Assembly: GCA_023091665.1 (NCBI GenBank)
Contig: JALJCQ010000019.1
Span: forward strand, 620,001 to 684,000
From: Pythium myriotylum
Lineage: Eukaryota; Oomycota; Peronosporomycetes; Pythiales; Pythiaceae
Length of the DNA: 64,000 bases
Direction: 5' to 3'
The notes below the pieces were generated by a model, which had not been told where the DNA came from, searched no databases, and worked only from the letters and a program-made list of their open reading frames with translations. The stretch's first letter is position 1. Each line of letters begins with the position of its first letter. The translations under genes were made by a program, and so were the position numbers. Of this stretch, positions 31,531 to 42,861 are shown in pieces.

Positions 31531-31568
31531 CATAGAAAAGACGCTGACCTGACCGTCAAATTGACCTG
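31531..31568 (-). repeat. Right terminal inverted repeat
   Basis: 38 bases starting CATAGAAAAGACGCTGACC and ending TTGACCTG, the inverted partner of 29577-29614. Confidence 0.9.
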
Positions 31569-32748
31569 TTTGAGTCGCAACCGAACGCTGTGGCTTCGGA
31601 TTGTCATGAGCTCTGTTATCTACGGTGTTGGCCGCGCAATGAGCGATCCGCGGGCACGAGCTCTCTGGCCGTTCCGCTTGGAGCTCTACATCGGAATCGG
31701 CTTTGCGCAAATTCACACGAACTACGTTGACCTGGTGTGCCGTCGATTCTTCAGAAGAGAGACGGTTGAGGGCAAGACCTCAGCGAAGACACCCGTCCGA
31801 GCTCGTGAACATGCCACGACTTCTAGATATGATCGCTGCTGTTGGTTGATTGTGGGACGGACGTCACGCGTCTCGCCAGTTAGCGTGCCTCGGCATCGTC
31901 GATCGAGAGTCCTTGCGACAGCTCCAATGCTTCTCTGCACGATCGCGCCGATCGTATACATCCACGTTACTCGTGTCGTCGTGGCCGCTGACAAAGTCAC
32001 GGACCACTTTTTAACCTTCACCATCGCGAGTCTCACGGCCAAGATACTCATGCAAGAGACAGCGAAGCGTTACATTCTCAAGCAGAAAAGAGGTGTCAAA
32101 CTCCGAGCGATGGCCATCTTCGTCGTAGAGCCCACTGTCGTCGTGGATACCCAGACGCGAGTGGTTCTCTTGAGAAGGCAGACAGCTGGATCAGCGCTGT
32201 CGGGACTCGGACTTCTGGCGATAGTCGAGATCTCGATTCGTTGCGCCAAACTGATGATGATGCACATCGAGATCAGTCGCAAACGCCGACAACTGGTTGA
32301 GCAGACGAGAAGCCGATCGGGGCAACAAATCGAAGAGCTCGAGTCGGAGTTCCAAGTTTGGCTTTGGCGTGTGCGTGAGTACCATGTGACGGAGACGACG
32401 GCCGATATGTTTGCGGAGTACCTTGCTATTGGTTGTTCGTATGCGATCGTGTTTTTCCTTGGTGACCATCCTCAGTACGATCTTCAGTCAAGTCCTTCAT
32501 GGGATACCGCCGGCTCTAGTCAACACATGCGGGCACTACTTGGCTCGTCTCAGCTCGTCATGGTTGTCGGTCAAGTTCTGTCCGAGATGGTCGTCGACTG
32601 GATTTCGTGTTGTATGAAGATCCTTTTTAGCGACGTCGACTTCACATTATTAGGTCGCGACCACAATTTCTACGTCGTCTTCTTCGCGGCACTCGCTGTG
32701 CTCAACATTGTCGTGTCCTGCTTTCTCTACCTCCGAGACTCGAACTGA
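31569..32748 (+). pseudogene. Membrane family copy C, 3' part downstream of the insertion
   Basis: The frame is open from the element end; the first in-frame ATG is at 31606, giving at most 380 residues. It carries the C-terminal two thirds of the family: LWPFRLELYIGIGFAQIHTN, RRFFRRETVEG, ILMQETAKRYILKQKRG, EPTVVVDTQTRVVLLRRQTA, TETTADMFAEYLAIGCSYAI, DWISCCMKILFSDVDF, and the terminal VVSCFLYLRDSN. The N-terminal membrane regions are on the other side of the insertion. The remaining frame has no stop, so a shortened protein could still be made, or the insertion is recent. Bases 32016-32601 are nearly identical to copy D. Confidence 0.72.
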
Positions 32749-33141
32749 CGATGGCCTTGATGATGACGGCGGTGCAAGTAAAGCCTACCATCATGTTCGA
32801 CTAACATGAACCCGAAGAGCCGAAGTGAACTGGTCCTGGTATAATACCAGTGGTGTTTATCAATCGGCCCCGTGTCCATTGCAAATTTCGAGTATGGATG
32901 GGACTTTGGAATGAAAGTCTCATGACCTGACGCCTGGCTACACGTGTCCTCCGAGATTCCCGTGACATTCAAGAACTGCAAAACAGGCCATCTTCTCACG
33001 ATCACACACAGGGAAATTTACGAGAGATGATTCAGTCTTTTTATGTACATTCAGGTGTGGCGCACATAAACGAGACAGCCGATAAGTCTCAACCCCAGAT
33101 CTCAACCCTCCCTCCCTCGTGAGAAGCTGCTCCTGAGCACA
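32749..33141. other. Spacer between family copies
   Basis: No gene seen; leads into a cluster of rearranged family relics. Confidence 0.4.
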
Positions 33142-33240
33142 CAGGAGATCATCGTATTGAGAATGGCTAGTGAGGCAAAGAAGACGACGCAGAACGCGTG
33201 TTGGCGAGCGTCGCGAAGTCGACATTTCCCTGCATCGAGA
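33142..33240 (-). pseudogene. Relic of membrane family C terminus
   Basis: Minus strand. One frame reads FCVVFFASLAILNTMISCVL (family end: MVFFVSLAILNIMISCVLYI) and another, upstream, reads MQGNVDFATLA (family: LQGNIDFTSLG). The frame break between them and the missing rest of the gene mark this as a small relic. Confidence 0.75.
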
Positions 33241-33277
33241 TCCTGGACGAGGTTGCCATTGGCAACCTCGTCCAGGA
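33241..33277. repeat. Perfect 17-bp palindromic hairpin
   Basis: Arms TCCTGGACGAGGTTGCC (33241-33257) and its exact complement (33261-33277) around the loop ATT. It lies at the junction of two oppositely oriented family relics. Confidence 0.9.
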
Positions 33278-33283
33278 CTTGCC

Positions 33284-33345
33284 GTGGAAAAGATATTCCA
33301 ACGACCTCCGAGTCAACAGTCACAAACCGAGTTTCACGTCGCGGG
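33284..33345 (+). pseudogene. Relic of membrane family N-terminal motif
   Basis: Plus strand reads EKIFQRPPSQQSQTEFHVA, matching GNIFHGPPSQQSRTEFLVA of copy E. Only about 20 codons survive, directly after an inverted C-terminal relic, so two ends of the family have been joined in opposite orientation. Confidence 0.72.
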
Positions 33346-33650
33346 GTCGTAGTTTTGTGCCTCCCACACGAGATGTGATCACGCACAGTCGCGCACACGG
33401 TTTCTGTAAATTTACATTTCGAAGCTTAGCACATTGCACAGCGACGAGGGTACTGAGGAGCCTGAGGATCAGTCGACGTGATCTGACGTAAAGCAGAGAG
33501 AGCCAACGTTATCGCGCTTTGGCGGTACAATGATAGAGATCCGACTGAACTTAGATCACGAGGGCAGAAAGTAAAACTGACTCGAAAATAGATGCCTCCG
33601 TCACTTCACAACTATAGACAGGGGCAGCACCGAACTATTGCATCGCGACT
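33346..33650. other. Spacer, no feature seen
   Basis: Short frames only, upstream of copy D. Confidence 0.4.
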
Positions 33651-35253
33651 ATGCTCTTCTCATCGATCGGACCGTGGCGGTCAAGCAATCGGCTAGCTGT
33701 GTCCGAGCCTCATCGCTTGACGACGGTCTCTGTTTTATCCAGTGCTACGCCGATTTCGACGTGGAATTCAGCGCTAGACACGAGTCATTGCGCAGCCGGT
33801 AGACTCGCGTTCACGACCGTGCTCGTCGTCGCACGCAATGCGTTCGTGTCTTCGGCCGCGGCATGGACCATCGCGTTGTCATAAGCCGTGGCAATATCTT
33901 CCATGGTCCAGCGATCCACCAATCACGCACGGAATTTCTCATCGCGACGATGATGTGGTCGGACTTTTTCTGCTGCAACATCCAGCTCGTAGCGCGTTGC
34001 TCCTCGCTGATGCGTCTCCATTTGTGCTCCCAGCCAAGTCAGCCGATTGGCTTCGTTCGCGCTATCGTAACCTTGGTTGCTCACACGCTGTGGCTACGGG
34101 TGATCATCAGCTGTGCTTTCTGCGGACTAGGTCTCGCCGCGAGCCACGTCTGGCCACCACCCCTTTGGCCATTCCATTTGGAGATGTACATCGGAATTCT
34201 CCTCACGCACATCCACACGATATATATTCACCTAGTGTGCCATCGCATCTTCAAGCGCGATACAGTTGAAGGCAAGATCGCGGCACGGAGAGCTTTTCCG
34301 AATCAAGAGCGTTCCGCCACTTCGACTTTGAGGCGTCGTCGATATAATTGCTGGACTCGTCAAAAAACATCACGCATCTCCCCAGTCGACGCGTCTCCAC
34401 GCCGTCGTTCTAATGCTCTCGCGACAGTACCGCTACTTCTCTGCACGATCGCACCGATTGTCTATATCCACATCACCCGCGTACTTCTCACCGCCGACAA
34501 GGTGAAGAACCATTTCATCGTCTTCACCATCGCGAGTCTCACGGCCAAGATACTCATGCAAGAGACAGCGAAGCGTTACATTCTCAAGCAGAAAAGAGGT
34601 GTCAAACTCCGAGCGATGGCCATCTTCGTCGTAGAGCCCACTGTCGTCGTGGATACCCAGACGCGAGTGGTTCTCTTGAGAAGGCAGACAGCTGGATCAG
34701 CGCTGTCGGGACTCGGACTTCTGGCGATAGTCGAGATCTTGATTCGTTGCGCCAAACTGATGATGATGCACATCGAGATCAGTCGCAAACGCCGACAACT
34801 GGTTGAGCAGACGAGAAGCCGATCGGGGCAACAAATCGAAGAGCTCGAGTCGGAGTTCCAAGTTTGGCTTTGGCGTGTGCGTGAGTACCATGTGACGGAG
34901 ACGACGGCCGATATGTTTGCGGAGTACCTTGCTATTGGTTGTTCGTATGCGATCGTGTTTTTCCTTGGTGACCATCCTCAGTACGATCTTCAGTCAAGTC
35001 CTTCATGGGATACCGCCGGCTCTAGTCAACACATGCGGGCACTACTTGGCTCGTCTCAGCTCGTCATGGTTGTCGGTCAAGTTCTGTCCGAGATGGTCGT
35101 CGACTGGCTCTCTTGCTATATCGAGATCCTTTTGGCCACCTCGACTTCACATTGTTGGAGCGTGATCGGCAGTTCTACGTGATCTTTTTCGTCGCACTCG
35201 CTATTCTCAACATCATCGTGTCGTGCTTTCTCTACCTCCGAGACTCGAACTGA
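33651..35253 (+). pseudogene. Membrane family copy D, two frameshifts
   Basis: Nearly full-length copy. The ATG at 33651 (MLFSSIGPWRSSNRLAVSE) reads to a TAA at 33882-33884. The family frame continues one register over as ISRGNIFHGPAIHQSRTEFL, consistent with a single-base deletion near 33876-33881. The body is open: RIFKRDTVEG, ILMQETAKRYIL, PTVVVDTQTR, ADMFAEYLAIGCSYAI. A second one-base deletion near 35131-35137, after CYIEILL, throws the C terminus out of frame. In the correct register it ends in the same SCFLYLRDSN as copy C, with TGA at 35251. Two independent lesions make a pseudogene likely unless both are assembly errors. Bases 34522-35107 match copy C almost exactly. Confidence 0.8.
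34522..35107 (+). repeat. 586-bp tract near-identical to 32016-32601
   Basis: Copies C and D share this stretch with a single visible difference (ATCTCGATT versus ATCTTGATT). The coding sequence immediately before (TRVVVAADKVTDHFLT versus TRVLLTADKVKNHFIV) and after (DWISCCMKILF versus DWLSCYIEILL) is clearly diverged. Sharp borders on both sides are the signature of gene conversion. Confidence 0.88.
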
Positions 35254-35674
35254 GTCGTGGTTGTTCTTCATCACCCGAACATAAGGTCCTCATCCTTCAC
35301 CAAAATCGAACTCAACGCCCACCGCCACCGCACAATCGAACTTTTTGCGGGCCTTATCTCCAGGCGCGTAAAATCGTAGACCAAGTGGACGTCCTCAACA
35401 TACGACCCCCCAGTTGAACTGCAACAGAACCAGTTGCCAAGCCTCCCCCCCCCCCCCCCCCCCCAAGCTATTAGAATTCACACTGATGAATTCAATAGAC
35501 TTTGCTTACACCATCATCATCAGTTATTGATCACTCCCAGACTCGTACTTCAACTCCCACGATGTCACCGATAACAGAATGCTGTAATTCGCCTGAGTCG
35601 GGCTTTCTATGTACATTCAGACGCATAACGAGGTTACTCTCTCTCCTTCTTCTTCTCTTCCTCGTGCACGTTCC
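35254..35674. other. Convergent spacer with poly-C tract
   Basis: Lies between plus-strand copy D and minus-strand copy E. Contains a run of 20 C at 35445-35464 and a CTT-rich stretch near 35640-35665. No gene seen. Confidence 0.55.
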
Positions 35675-37426
35675 TTAGTGATAGTCGCGAATATAGAGAA
35701 CGCACGAGATCATGATGTTGAGGATGGCGAGTGAGACGAAGAAAACCATGTAGAACATTCGTTCGCGCCCTAGCGAAGTGAAGTCAATGTTTCCCTGTAG
35801 GATCTCGATGCAACACGAGAACCAATCAATGACGACCTCGGTCAGGACCTGGGCCGCGACCACGGCGACCTGCGATGTGCCAAGTCGCACACTCTCGAAC
35901 TCGTTCGAGTCGTGAGTGGTAGGTAGCGCCTGAGATCCGAGCGAATAGTGCGGATGGTCCACGAGGAAGAATATGATAGCATAGGAACAGCCGATCGCGA
36001 GATACTCGGCGTACATGTCGGCCGTGGTCTCAGTCATATGGTACTGTCTCACCCGCGAGAGCCACCCGTCAAAGGCTGACTCCAAAGTTTTCCGCTGGTC
36101 GGAGTTCGGCGTGATACCTTCCATGCGAGCGACCATTTTGTTACGCTTTCGAGTGATCTGCGTGCGAATCATCACGAGTTTTGCGCAGCGAATCGAAATT
36201 TCGACGACAGCTAGAAGACCGAGCCCTGAGATTGTCGAGCCTGCCGTCTGCTGCCGCATGAGCACCAGTCGTGTCTGTGTGTCAACGAGGACAGTCGGCA
36301 TGACAACAGTGATCGCCATGGCGCGAAGGCTGACGTGCTTGCGTTTGAGGATATATAACTTGGCGATCTCCTGCATGAGCACCTTGGCTGCGAGACTCGC
36401 GGTCGTGAAGACGACGAAATGGTTGCTCGCGCTCTCGTTCAGAAGTCTTCGGGTCACGTGAACGTAGACTATTGGCGCAATGATGCAGATAAGCATCGGC
36501 AGGTTCTTCATTATTGGTGTCATGCTGACACGGCGACGTCTGGGCGCATCCGCTGGCGCAATTGTCGTAGATCTAGCGATTGTGAGCGAGTACGCAATGG
36601 TCGCTCGCTCTCTACCTCCAAGGATCGTAGCAGAGACCGTAGTCGACTCTCGAGGCCGAGCGGCATGTTGGATTGCGTTCTGGCCCTCGACAGTCTCGCG
36701 CTTAAAGATCCGACGGCATATCATGTCCACGTATATGGTATTGGCGTGAGTGAAGATAATTCCAACGTAGAGCTCCAGCCGAAATGGACGGAGAGCGCGA
36801 GGGCAGTAGTAGCTCACGACCAAACCGAGAGCGCACACAGCTCCGCTGATGATAGCTCGCAGCCAAAGAGTTCGAAGGAGAACGGTGAGAATAGCACGCA
36901 GGAACCCAATTGGCCGTTCTGGCAGAGAAAGGGAATGCAGGCGGATGAGCGTCGTCGAGCGCGCCACCAGGACGATGTTGCAGCAGAAAAAGTCCCCCCA
37001 TAGCATCTCCGCGACGAGAAACTCGGTTCGTGACTGCTGACTCGGAGGTCCGTGGAAGATGTTACCGCGGTTGAAGACAAACGCAACGGCCCATGCGACC
37101 AGCGACGCCATTAAAGCATTGCGAGTGATCACGATGACAGTCAAGAGCGCAAGTCGGAAGGCTGCGAGGAGATGGAGCCGCGGCGCACGTGTGGCGCGAG
37201 TCGAACCAGGAGAGGCGACACGACTGGGTGGTAGAGCCCTCGGCCGGCTCACAAGTCTCCACGGCGCGATCTGGACCGCGCGGAGGATCGCCATGCGAGC
37301 CCGCAGGCTGACGACTCGTGGACGGACAAGAGAGGACTTCCAAGTCGGTTCTATTTTAGATTCAGCTCCACCACGAACGAAATCCTTGTGACACAGTGAC
37401 GCTGTTGTCACATTGATGGTTTCCAT
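35675..37426 (-). CDS. Multi-pass membrane protein, tandem family (copy E)
   Basis: Intact copy, 583 residues from the ATG at 37426 (the upstream in-frame codon is GTG). A basic, disordered N terminus of about 95 residues is followed by 10-11 hydrophobic segments. These include AFRLALLTVIVITRNALMAS, DFFCCNIVLVARSTTLIRL, IICIVYVH-like PMLICIIAPIVYVHV, and a final VFFVSLAILNIMISCVLYI. Conserved motifs: NRGNIFHGPPSQQSRTEF, RRIFKRETVEG, LMQEIAKLYILKRK, MPTVLVDTQTRLVLMRQQTA, TETTADMYAEYLAIGCSYAI, DWFSCCIEILQGNIDF. The aspartate and arginine of DTQTR fall inside or beside a predicted span, as in transporters or channels, but no known family is recognised. It belongs to the DW subgroup with C, D, F, G and H. 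It is 27 bases downstream of copy F on the same strand. Confidence 0.85.
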   Translation of the reverse strand: METINVTTASLCHKDFVRGGAESKIEPTWKSSLVRPRVVSLRARMAILRAVQIAPWRLVSRPRALPPSRVASPGSTRATRAPRLHLLAAFRLALLTVIVITRNALMASLVAWAVAFVFNRGNIFHGPPSQQSRTEFLVAEMLWGDFFCCNIVLVARSTTLIRLHSLSLPERPIGFLRAILTVLLRTLWLRAIISGAVCALGLVVSYYCPRALRPFRLELYVGIIFTHANTIYVDMICRRIFKRETVEGQNAIQHAARPRESTTVSATILGGRERATIAYSLTIARSTTIAPADAPRRRRVSMTPIMKNLPMLICIIAPIVYVHVTRRLLNESASNHFVVFTTASLAAKVLMQEIAKLYILKRKHVSLRAMAITVVMPTVLVDTQTRLVLMRQQTAGSTISGLGLLAVVEISIRCAKLVMIRTQITRKRNKMVARMEGITPNSDQRKTLESAFDGWLSRVRQYHMTETTADMYAEYLAIGCSYAIIFFLVDHPHYSLGSQALPTTHDSNEFESVRLGTSQVAVVAAQVLTEVVIDWFSCCIEILQGNIDFTSLGRERMFYMVFFVSLAILNIMISCVLYIRDYH

Positions 37427-37453
37427 CGCAAGTTCCACTACCGTCCACCATCG

Positions 37454-39046
37454 TCACCCCTCCGGGTCACGAAGATAGAGAACGCAGGAGATCATGATGT
37501 TGAAGATAGCGAGCGAAACGAAGAAGATGATGTAGAATGCTCGGTCGCGCTCCAGAGACGTGAAGTCGATGTGACCATGGAGGATCTCGACGCTGCACGA
37601 GAGCCAATCGACGACCATCTCACTCGCGACTTGGACCGCGACCACGGCCAGGGAAATGGTAGAATTGCTCGGTCCGGCAGCTGCCCTGGCTTGTCCTTCG
37701 TTCAGCGAGTAGTGAGGATTCTCACGAAGGAAGAAAATGATTCCGTAGGAGCAGCCGATCGCTAGATACTCAGCGTACATGTCGGCCGTAGTCTCGGTCA
37801 TGTGGCACTGTCTCACACGTGTCACCCACGCATCGAAGGCTGTTACGAGCACACGGCGTTGGTCCGAGCCTAGCGAGATGCCATCCAGGCGACTAATTAG
37901 CTTCTTCCGTTTGTGCGCGACATGGAAGTACATCGCCACAAGCTTCGAAGCACGAATAATGATCTCTATAACGGCCAGCAATCCGAGTCCAGAGATCGTC
38001 GAGCCGGCTGTCTGCTGTCGCATCAGCACGAGCCGTGTCTGTGTGTCGATCATCACTGTAGGCAGCACGACGATAATGGCCATCGAACGCAAGTTGACAC
38101 TCTTGCGCTTAAGGATGTAGATCTTGGCGAACTCCTGCATCAGAACTTTTGCCACGAGACTCGCCATGGTGAAGATGACAAAGTGGCTTGTCGCTGATAC
38201 TGAAAGTCGGCAGATGACGTGGACGTAGATCGCGGGCATGATGATGCAGACAAGCATTGGGAAGTTGTGGGCTGCTCCTCCACGCCTAGCGCGCTTCCTT
38301 GTTGCAATGCTCGACGGCACAACGGACGATATCAGAGAAAATGTGATCGTTCTCGGCCTCGGAGGTCGGTGCTGCGGATCAGAAGCGGCAGTGTGCGTCT
38401 CTGCAGCCAAGCGATCACGCTCTTCGCGTTGCTTCTGATCAGCAGCTCGGCCCTCTGCAGTCTCGCGCTTGAAGATCCGGCGAGCAGCTATGTCCACGGC
38501 GACCGTATTGGCATGGGTTAGTAGGAAGCCAACGTACAACTCAAGTCGGAGGGGACGAATCCAACGTGGGAAGCAGTGGCTTGTGAGCATCCCCAAGCCA
38601 CAAAAGCCGCCAGTGATGGCCAAACGCACCCATAGCGTTCGCTTCACCACCATGAACAGCGCGCGCGCAAAGCCGATCGGACGGTTCGATCGGGAAACCA
38701 AATGTAATTGCACGAGCGACGAGCACCGCGCGGCCGCCACGACGTTACAGCAAAAGAAGTCGGACCAGAGCATCGTCGCAAGGAGGAATTCGGTATAACT
38801 CTGGCGGCTTGGCGACCCGTGGAAAATGTTTCCCCGACTGTAAGCGAAAGCGACCACCCACGCAACGAGCGCTGACATAAAGGCGTTGCGCGTGACCACC
38901 AGCACAGTCACCAATGCAAGCCGGACAGTAGAGAAGAGGCTGCTTCGGAGAGGAACCACTGGTGAAGAAGACCGGGGAGATGCGTCTCCAGGCTGCCAGC
39001 TGTGTGGACTCCATGGGACAATCTGGACAACTCCACGCGAGATCAT
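37454..39046 (-). CDS. Multi-pass membrane protein, tandem family (copy F)
   Basis: Intact copy of 530 residues; the start ATG at 39046 reads MISRGVVQIVPWSPHS. Same architecture as copy E: RNAFMSALVAWVVAFAYSRG, NIFHGSPSRQSYTEFLLATM, LWSDFFCCNVVAAARC, RRIFKRETAEG (valine to alanine), LMQEFAKIYILKRKSVN, LPTVMIDTQTRLVLMRQQTA, TETTADMYAEYLAIGCSYGI, DWLSCSVEILHGHIDF, and the end ISCVLYLRDPEG. The loop after the ETAEG motif is long, basic and poorly conserved, probably cytosolic. The short 27-base gap to copy E and shared strand show tandem duplication. Function unknown. Confidence 0.85.
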   Translation of the reverse strand: MISRGVVQIVPWSPHSWQPGDASPRSSSPVVPLRSSLFSTVRLALVTVLVVTRNAFMSALVAWVVAFAYSRGNIFHGSPSRQSYTEFLLATMLWSDFFCCNVVAAARCSSLVQLHLVSRSNRPIGFARALFMVVKRTLWVRLAITGGFCGLGMLTSHCFPRWIRPLRLELYVGFLLTHANTVAVDIAARRIFKRETAEGRAADQKQREERDRLAAETHTAASDPQHRPPRPRTITFSLISSVVPSSIATRKRARRGGAAHNFPMLVCIIMPAIYVHVICRLSVSATSHFVIFTMASLVAKVLMQEFAKIYILKRKSVNLRSMAIIVVLPTVMIDTQTRLVLMRQQTAGSTISGLGLLAVIEIIIRASKLVAMYFHVAHKRKKLISRLDGISLGSDQRRVLVTAFDAWVTRVRQCHMTETTADMYAEYLAIGCSYGIIFFLRENPHYSLNEGQARAAAGPSNSTISLAVVAVQVASEMVVDWLSCSVEILHGHIDFTSLERDRAFYIIFFVSLAIFNIMISCVLYLRDPEG

Positions 39047-39216
39047 GCCAGGTCCACACAGAATGACGAGTCCACGATCAAGACTGGCGACTTTGTTCTG
39101 TAGTTAGAGTCCTATTCTGGGGCCCTGAAGGCTTGTCCAACAATAGAAGGTCGCCCCGATCGTGTGGTAAAGAGTGACGACGACTTATATACGCAACGAA
39201 ACCTTTGGATGCTCAC

Positions 39217-40737
39217 TCAAGAATCCTTCAAGTACAGAGCGCTGGAGACGAAGATGTTCAGCAGCGCGAGCGTCATAAAGAACACGACATAGAACGTTCG
39301 GTCGCGCTCTAGGGAACCAAAGTCGAGACCGCCAAACAAAATCTCGACGCAGCACGACATCCAGTCCACGACGAGCTCGACTCCGACCTGGAACCCGAGC
39401 ACGATAACTTGCGACCTACCCAGCAGTTGTTGGCGATTGCCATTGAGCGAAAAGTGCGGGTGGTCTCGAAAGAAAAACACTATGGCGTACGAGCAGCCGA
39501 TTGCAAGGTACTCGGCGTACATGTCGGCCGAGGTCTCGGTCATGTGGTACCTCTTGACGCGGTCCACCCACGCTTCGCACTCGACTTCCATCGCTGCTCG
39601 GGATTCTCCATCGGCCCCAGCTGCGATGGACTGACCGGCGAGCTTTCGTTGGTGTCTCCGAATGCTCTCGCGCATGACGATGAGCTTGAGTACTCGGATG
39701 GCAATCTCAAGAACAGCAAGTAGGACGAGACCCGAGATGGCCGAGTTGGTCGACTGCTGCAGCATAAGCACGAGCCGCGTCTGCGTGTCGACCATGACCG
39801 TGGGCACAACGACGATCACTGCCATTGACCGCAGACTCGCACGCTTGTGCTTGAAGATGTAGAGCTTGGCAAGCTCTTGTGTGAGCACTTTGACCGCGAG
39901 GCTCACGCCCGTGAAGACGAGCACATCGGCGTTTCTGGTCATCGATCGACTGATCACATGGACATACAAAATCGGCATGGAGATGCAGGCGAGCATGGGC
40001 AAGTTGCCGGCTCTCGCATGGAAGCTTAAGGTGGAGACACTGATCGTGGACCGTCGGCCGTGGAGGCGGAAAGTTCTCTTCGGCGACAACGACACGGAAT
40101 TGAGCGATGTGGTCGTGGAGCACATCGAGGTCTCCGTGCCTGGTCTACGTTGGCCTTGGGCACGGCCTTCCACCGTCTCAAACTTGTAGATGCGGCGCGC
40201 GACCACGTCTGCATACACAGTGTTGGCGTGAGTGAGGAGCACGCCAACGTAGACCTCGAGGTGGAGCGGCCGCAGAACGCGAGGCGTCCAATCTCCGGAG
40301 ACGCGACCGAGTGCGTACACTGCGCTCGTGACTACGGCGCGAAGCCAGAGCGTTCGCACGAGCACCATGGCTAGGGCGCGTCGCCAACCAATTCGTTCGT
40401 CGGGCTTCTTCACGAGTCGAAGTCGGAAGAGTGACGACGTGCGCGTCGCGAACACGCCCGTGCAGCAGAAAAAGTCTCCCCAGAGCAGCGTCGCCGTGAG
40501 GAACTCGGTGTGCGACTGGACACTCGGCGGGCCGTGGGTGACGTCTCCACGGCTGAACGCGAAGGCTGCGAGCCACGCCACGAGCGACGAGAGCAGCGCG
40601 TTCCGTGTAACCGCCCAGAGCGTCACGACCGCGAGCCTCGCAGCCGCGCCGAGAGACCGAGCTGGTGCCTGTGACAGCTCACGCAAACTGGGTTGACGCA
40701 CAGGCCGCGGTGCGACTTGCACGCTTCGCAGCGTCAT
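39217..40737 (-). CDS. Multi-pass membrane protein, tandem family (copy G)
   Basis: Intact copy of 506 residues from the ATG at 40737 (MTLRSVQVAPRPVRQ); the frame is open upstream but starts at TTG. Motifs: FSRGDVTHGPPSVQSHTEFL (aspartate-valine in place of asparagine-isoleucine), LWGDFFCCTGVFATRT, RRIYKFETVEG, LTQELAKLYIFKHKRA, VPTVMVDTQTRLVLMLQQST, TETSADMYAEYLAIGCSYAI, DWMSCCVEILFGGLDF, SSALYLKDS end. About 10 membrane spans. Together with E and F it forms a three-gene minus-strand cluster. Its third positions are more G/C-rich than those of C, D and H, suggesting an older or longer-selected copy. Function unknown. Confidence 0.84.
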   Translation of the reverse strand: MTLRSVQVAPRPVRQPSLRELSQAPARSLGAAARLAVVTLWAVTRNALLSSLVAWLAAFAFSRGDVTHGPPSVQSHTEFLTATLLWGDFFCCTGVFATRTSSLFRLRLVKKPDERIGWRRALAMVLVRTLWLRAVVTSAVYALGRVSGDWTPRVLRPLHLEVYVGVLLTHANTVYADVVARRIYKFETVEGRAQGQRRPGTETSMCSTTTSLNSVSLSPKRTFRLHGRRSTISVSTLSFHARAGNLPMLACISMPILYVHVISRSMTRNADVLVFTGVSLAVKVLTQELAKLYIFKHKRASLRSMAVIVVVPTVMVDTQTRLVLMLQQSTNSAISGLVLLAVLEIAIRVLKLIVMRESIRRHQRKLAGQSIAAGADGESRAAMEVECEAWVDRVKRYHMTETSADMYAEYLAIGCSYAIVFFFRDHPHFSLNGNRQQLLGRSQVIVLGFQVGVELVVDWMSCCVEILFGGLDFGSLERDRTFYVVFFMTLALLNIFVSSALYLKDS

Positions 40738-42427
<1,690 letters not shown>

Positions 42428-42861
42428 GTTGGCAGCTCTGACGTAGGAAGTTGGTGACCTCAGCGTAACGGAACGGGATTGTGCGTTGCCAGGGGCAAGA
42501 GCGAGTTGTGAGAAAGAGGGGGAAATATCGGCCATACTAGTCGAGCATTCCAACAGGAGCTAGAAATACGATTGGCCTCATGCTGTGATAAGCGTTGTTC
42601 AATATGTGGGGTGCCTTATGATGCTCTCGTTTATGTAGAATACAGATCGGACTTCAAGATTGATTCACGTTCGGCGAAGAAACTTTACGGTTTCCATCGG
42701 ATGGTAAAGCATGGCCTCGTGCTGAAATAGAACGCGGGTCTTCTTACCTATCGTACCCTAGTTCATTAGACTCATTGCTTACGGCTATTCCACGTCCAAA
42801 AATATGGTGTCTATGTTGGCGACTCATTCCAAGCCGACTTCCCGCTTGGATTGCGCCAAGG
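42428..42861. other. Intergenic; upstream open frame without ATG
   Basis: The frame of copy H is open back to 42775, but the first codon there is TTG. No other feature seen. Confidence 0.4.

Larger units (their letters stand above)
29577..31568. mobile_element. DNA transposon-like insertion with 38-bp terminal inverted repeats
   Basis: A 1,992-base insertion flanked by inverted repeats that agree at 35 of 38 positions (29577-29614 and 31531-31568); outer ends read CAGGTCAA. The interior has no transposase-like frame that I recognise, so it looks non-autonomous. Subterminal GGTCA/TGACC words recur on both sides, typical of transposase-binding subterminal repeats. It sits exactly where the membrane family gene is broken. 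No clean short target-site duplication abuts the ends. However, GAACGCTGTGG occurs on both sides (29554-29564 and 31583-31593), which may be a decayed or longer duplication. Superfamily not assignable by eye. Confidence 0.78.

Noticed and set aside
33651..35253. Copy D as a gene with short introns spanning the frame breaks
   Set aside because: No GT-AG pair near either break restores the register without removing conserved residues; single-base deletions explain both more simply.
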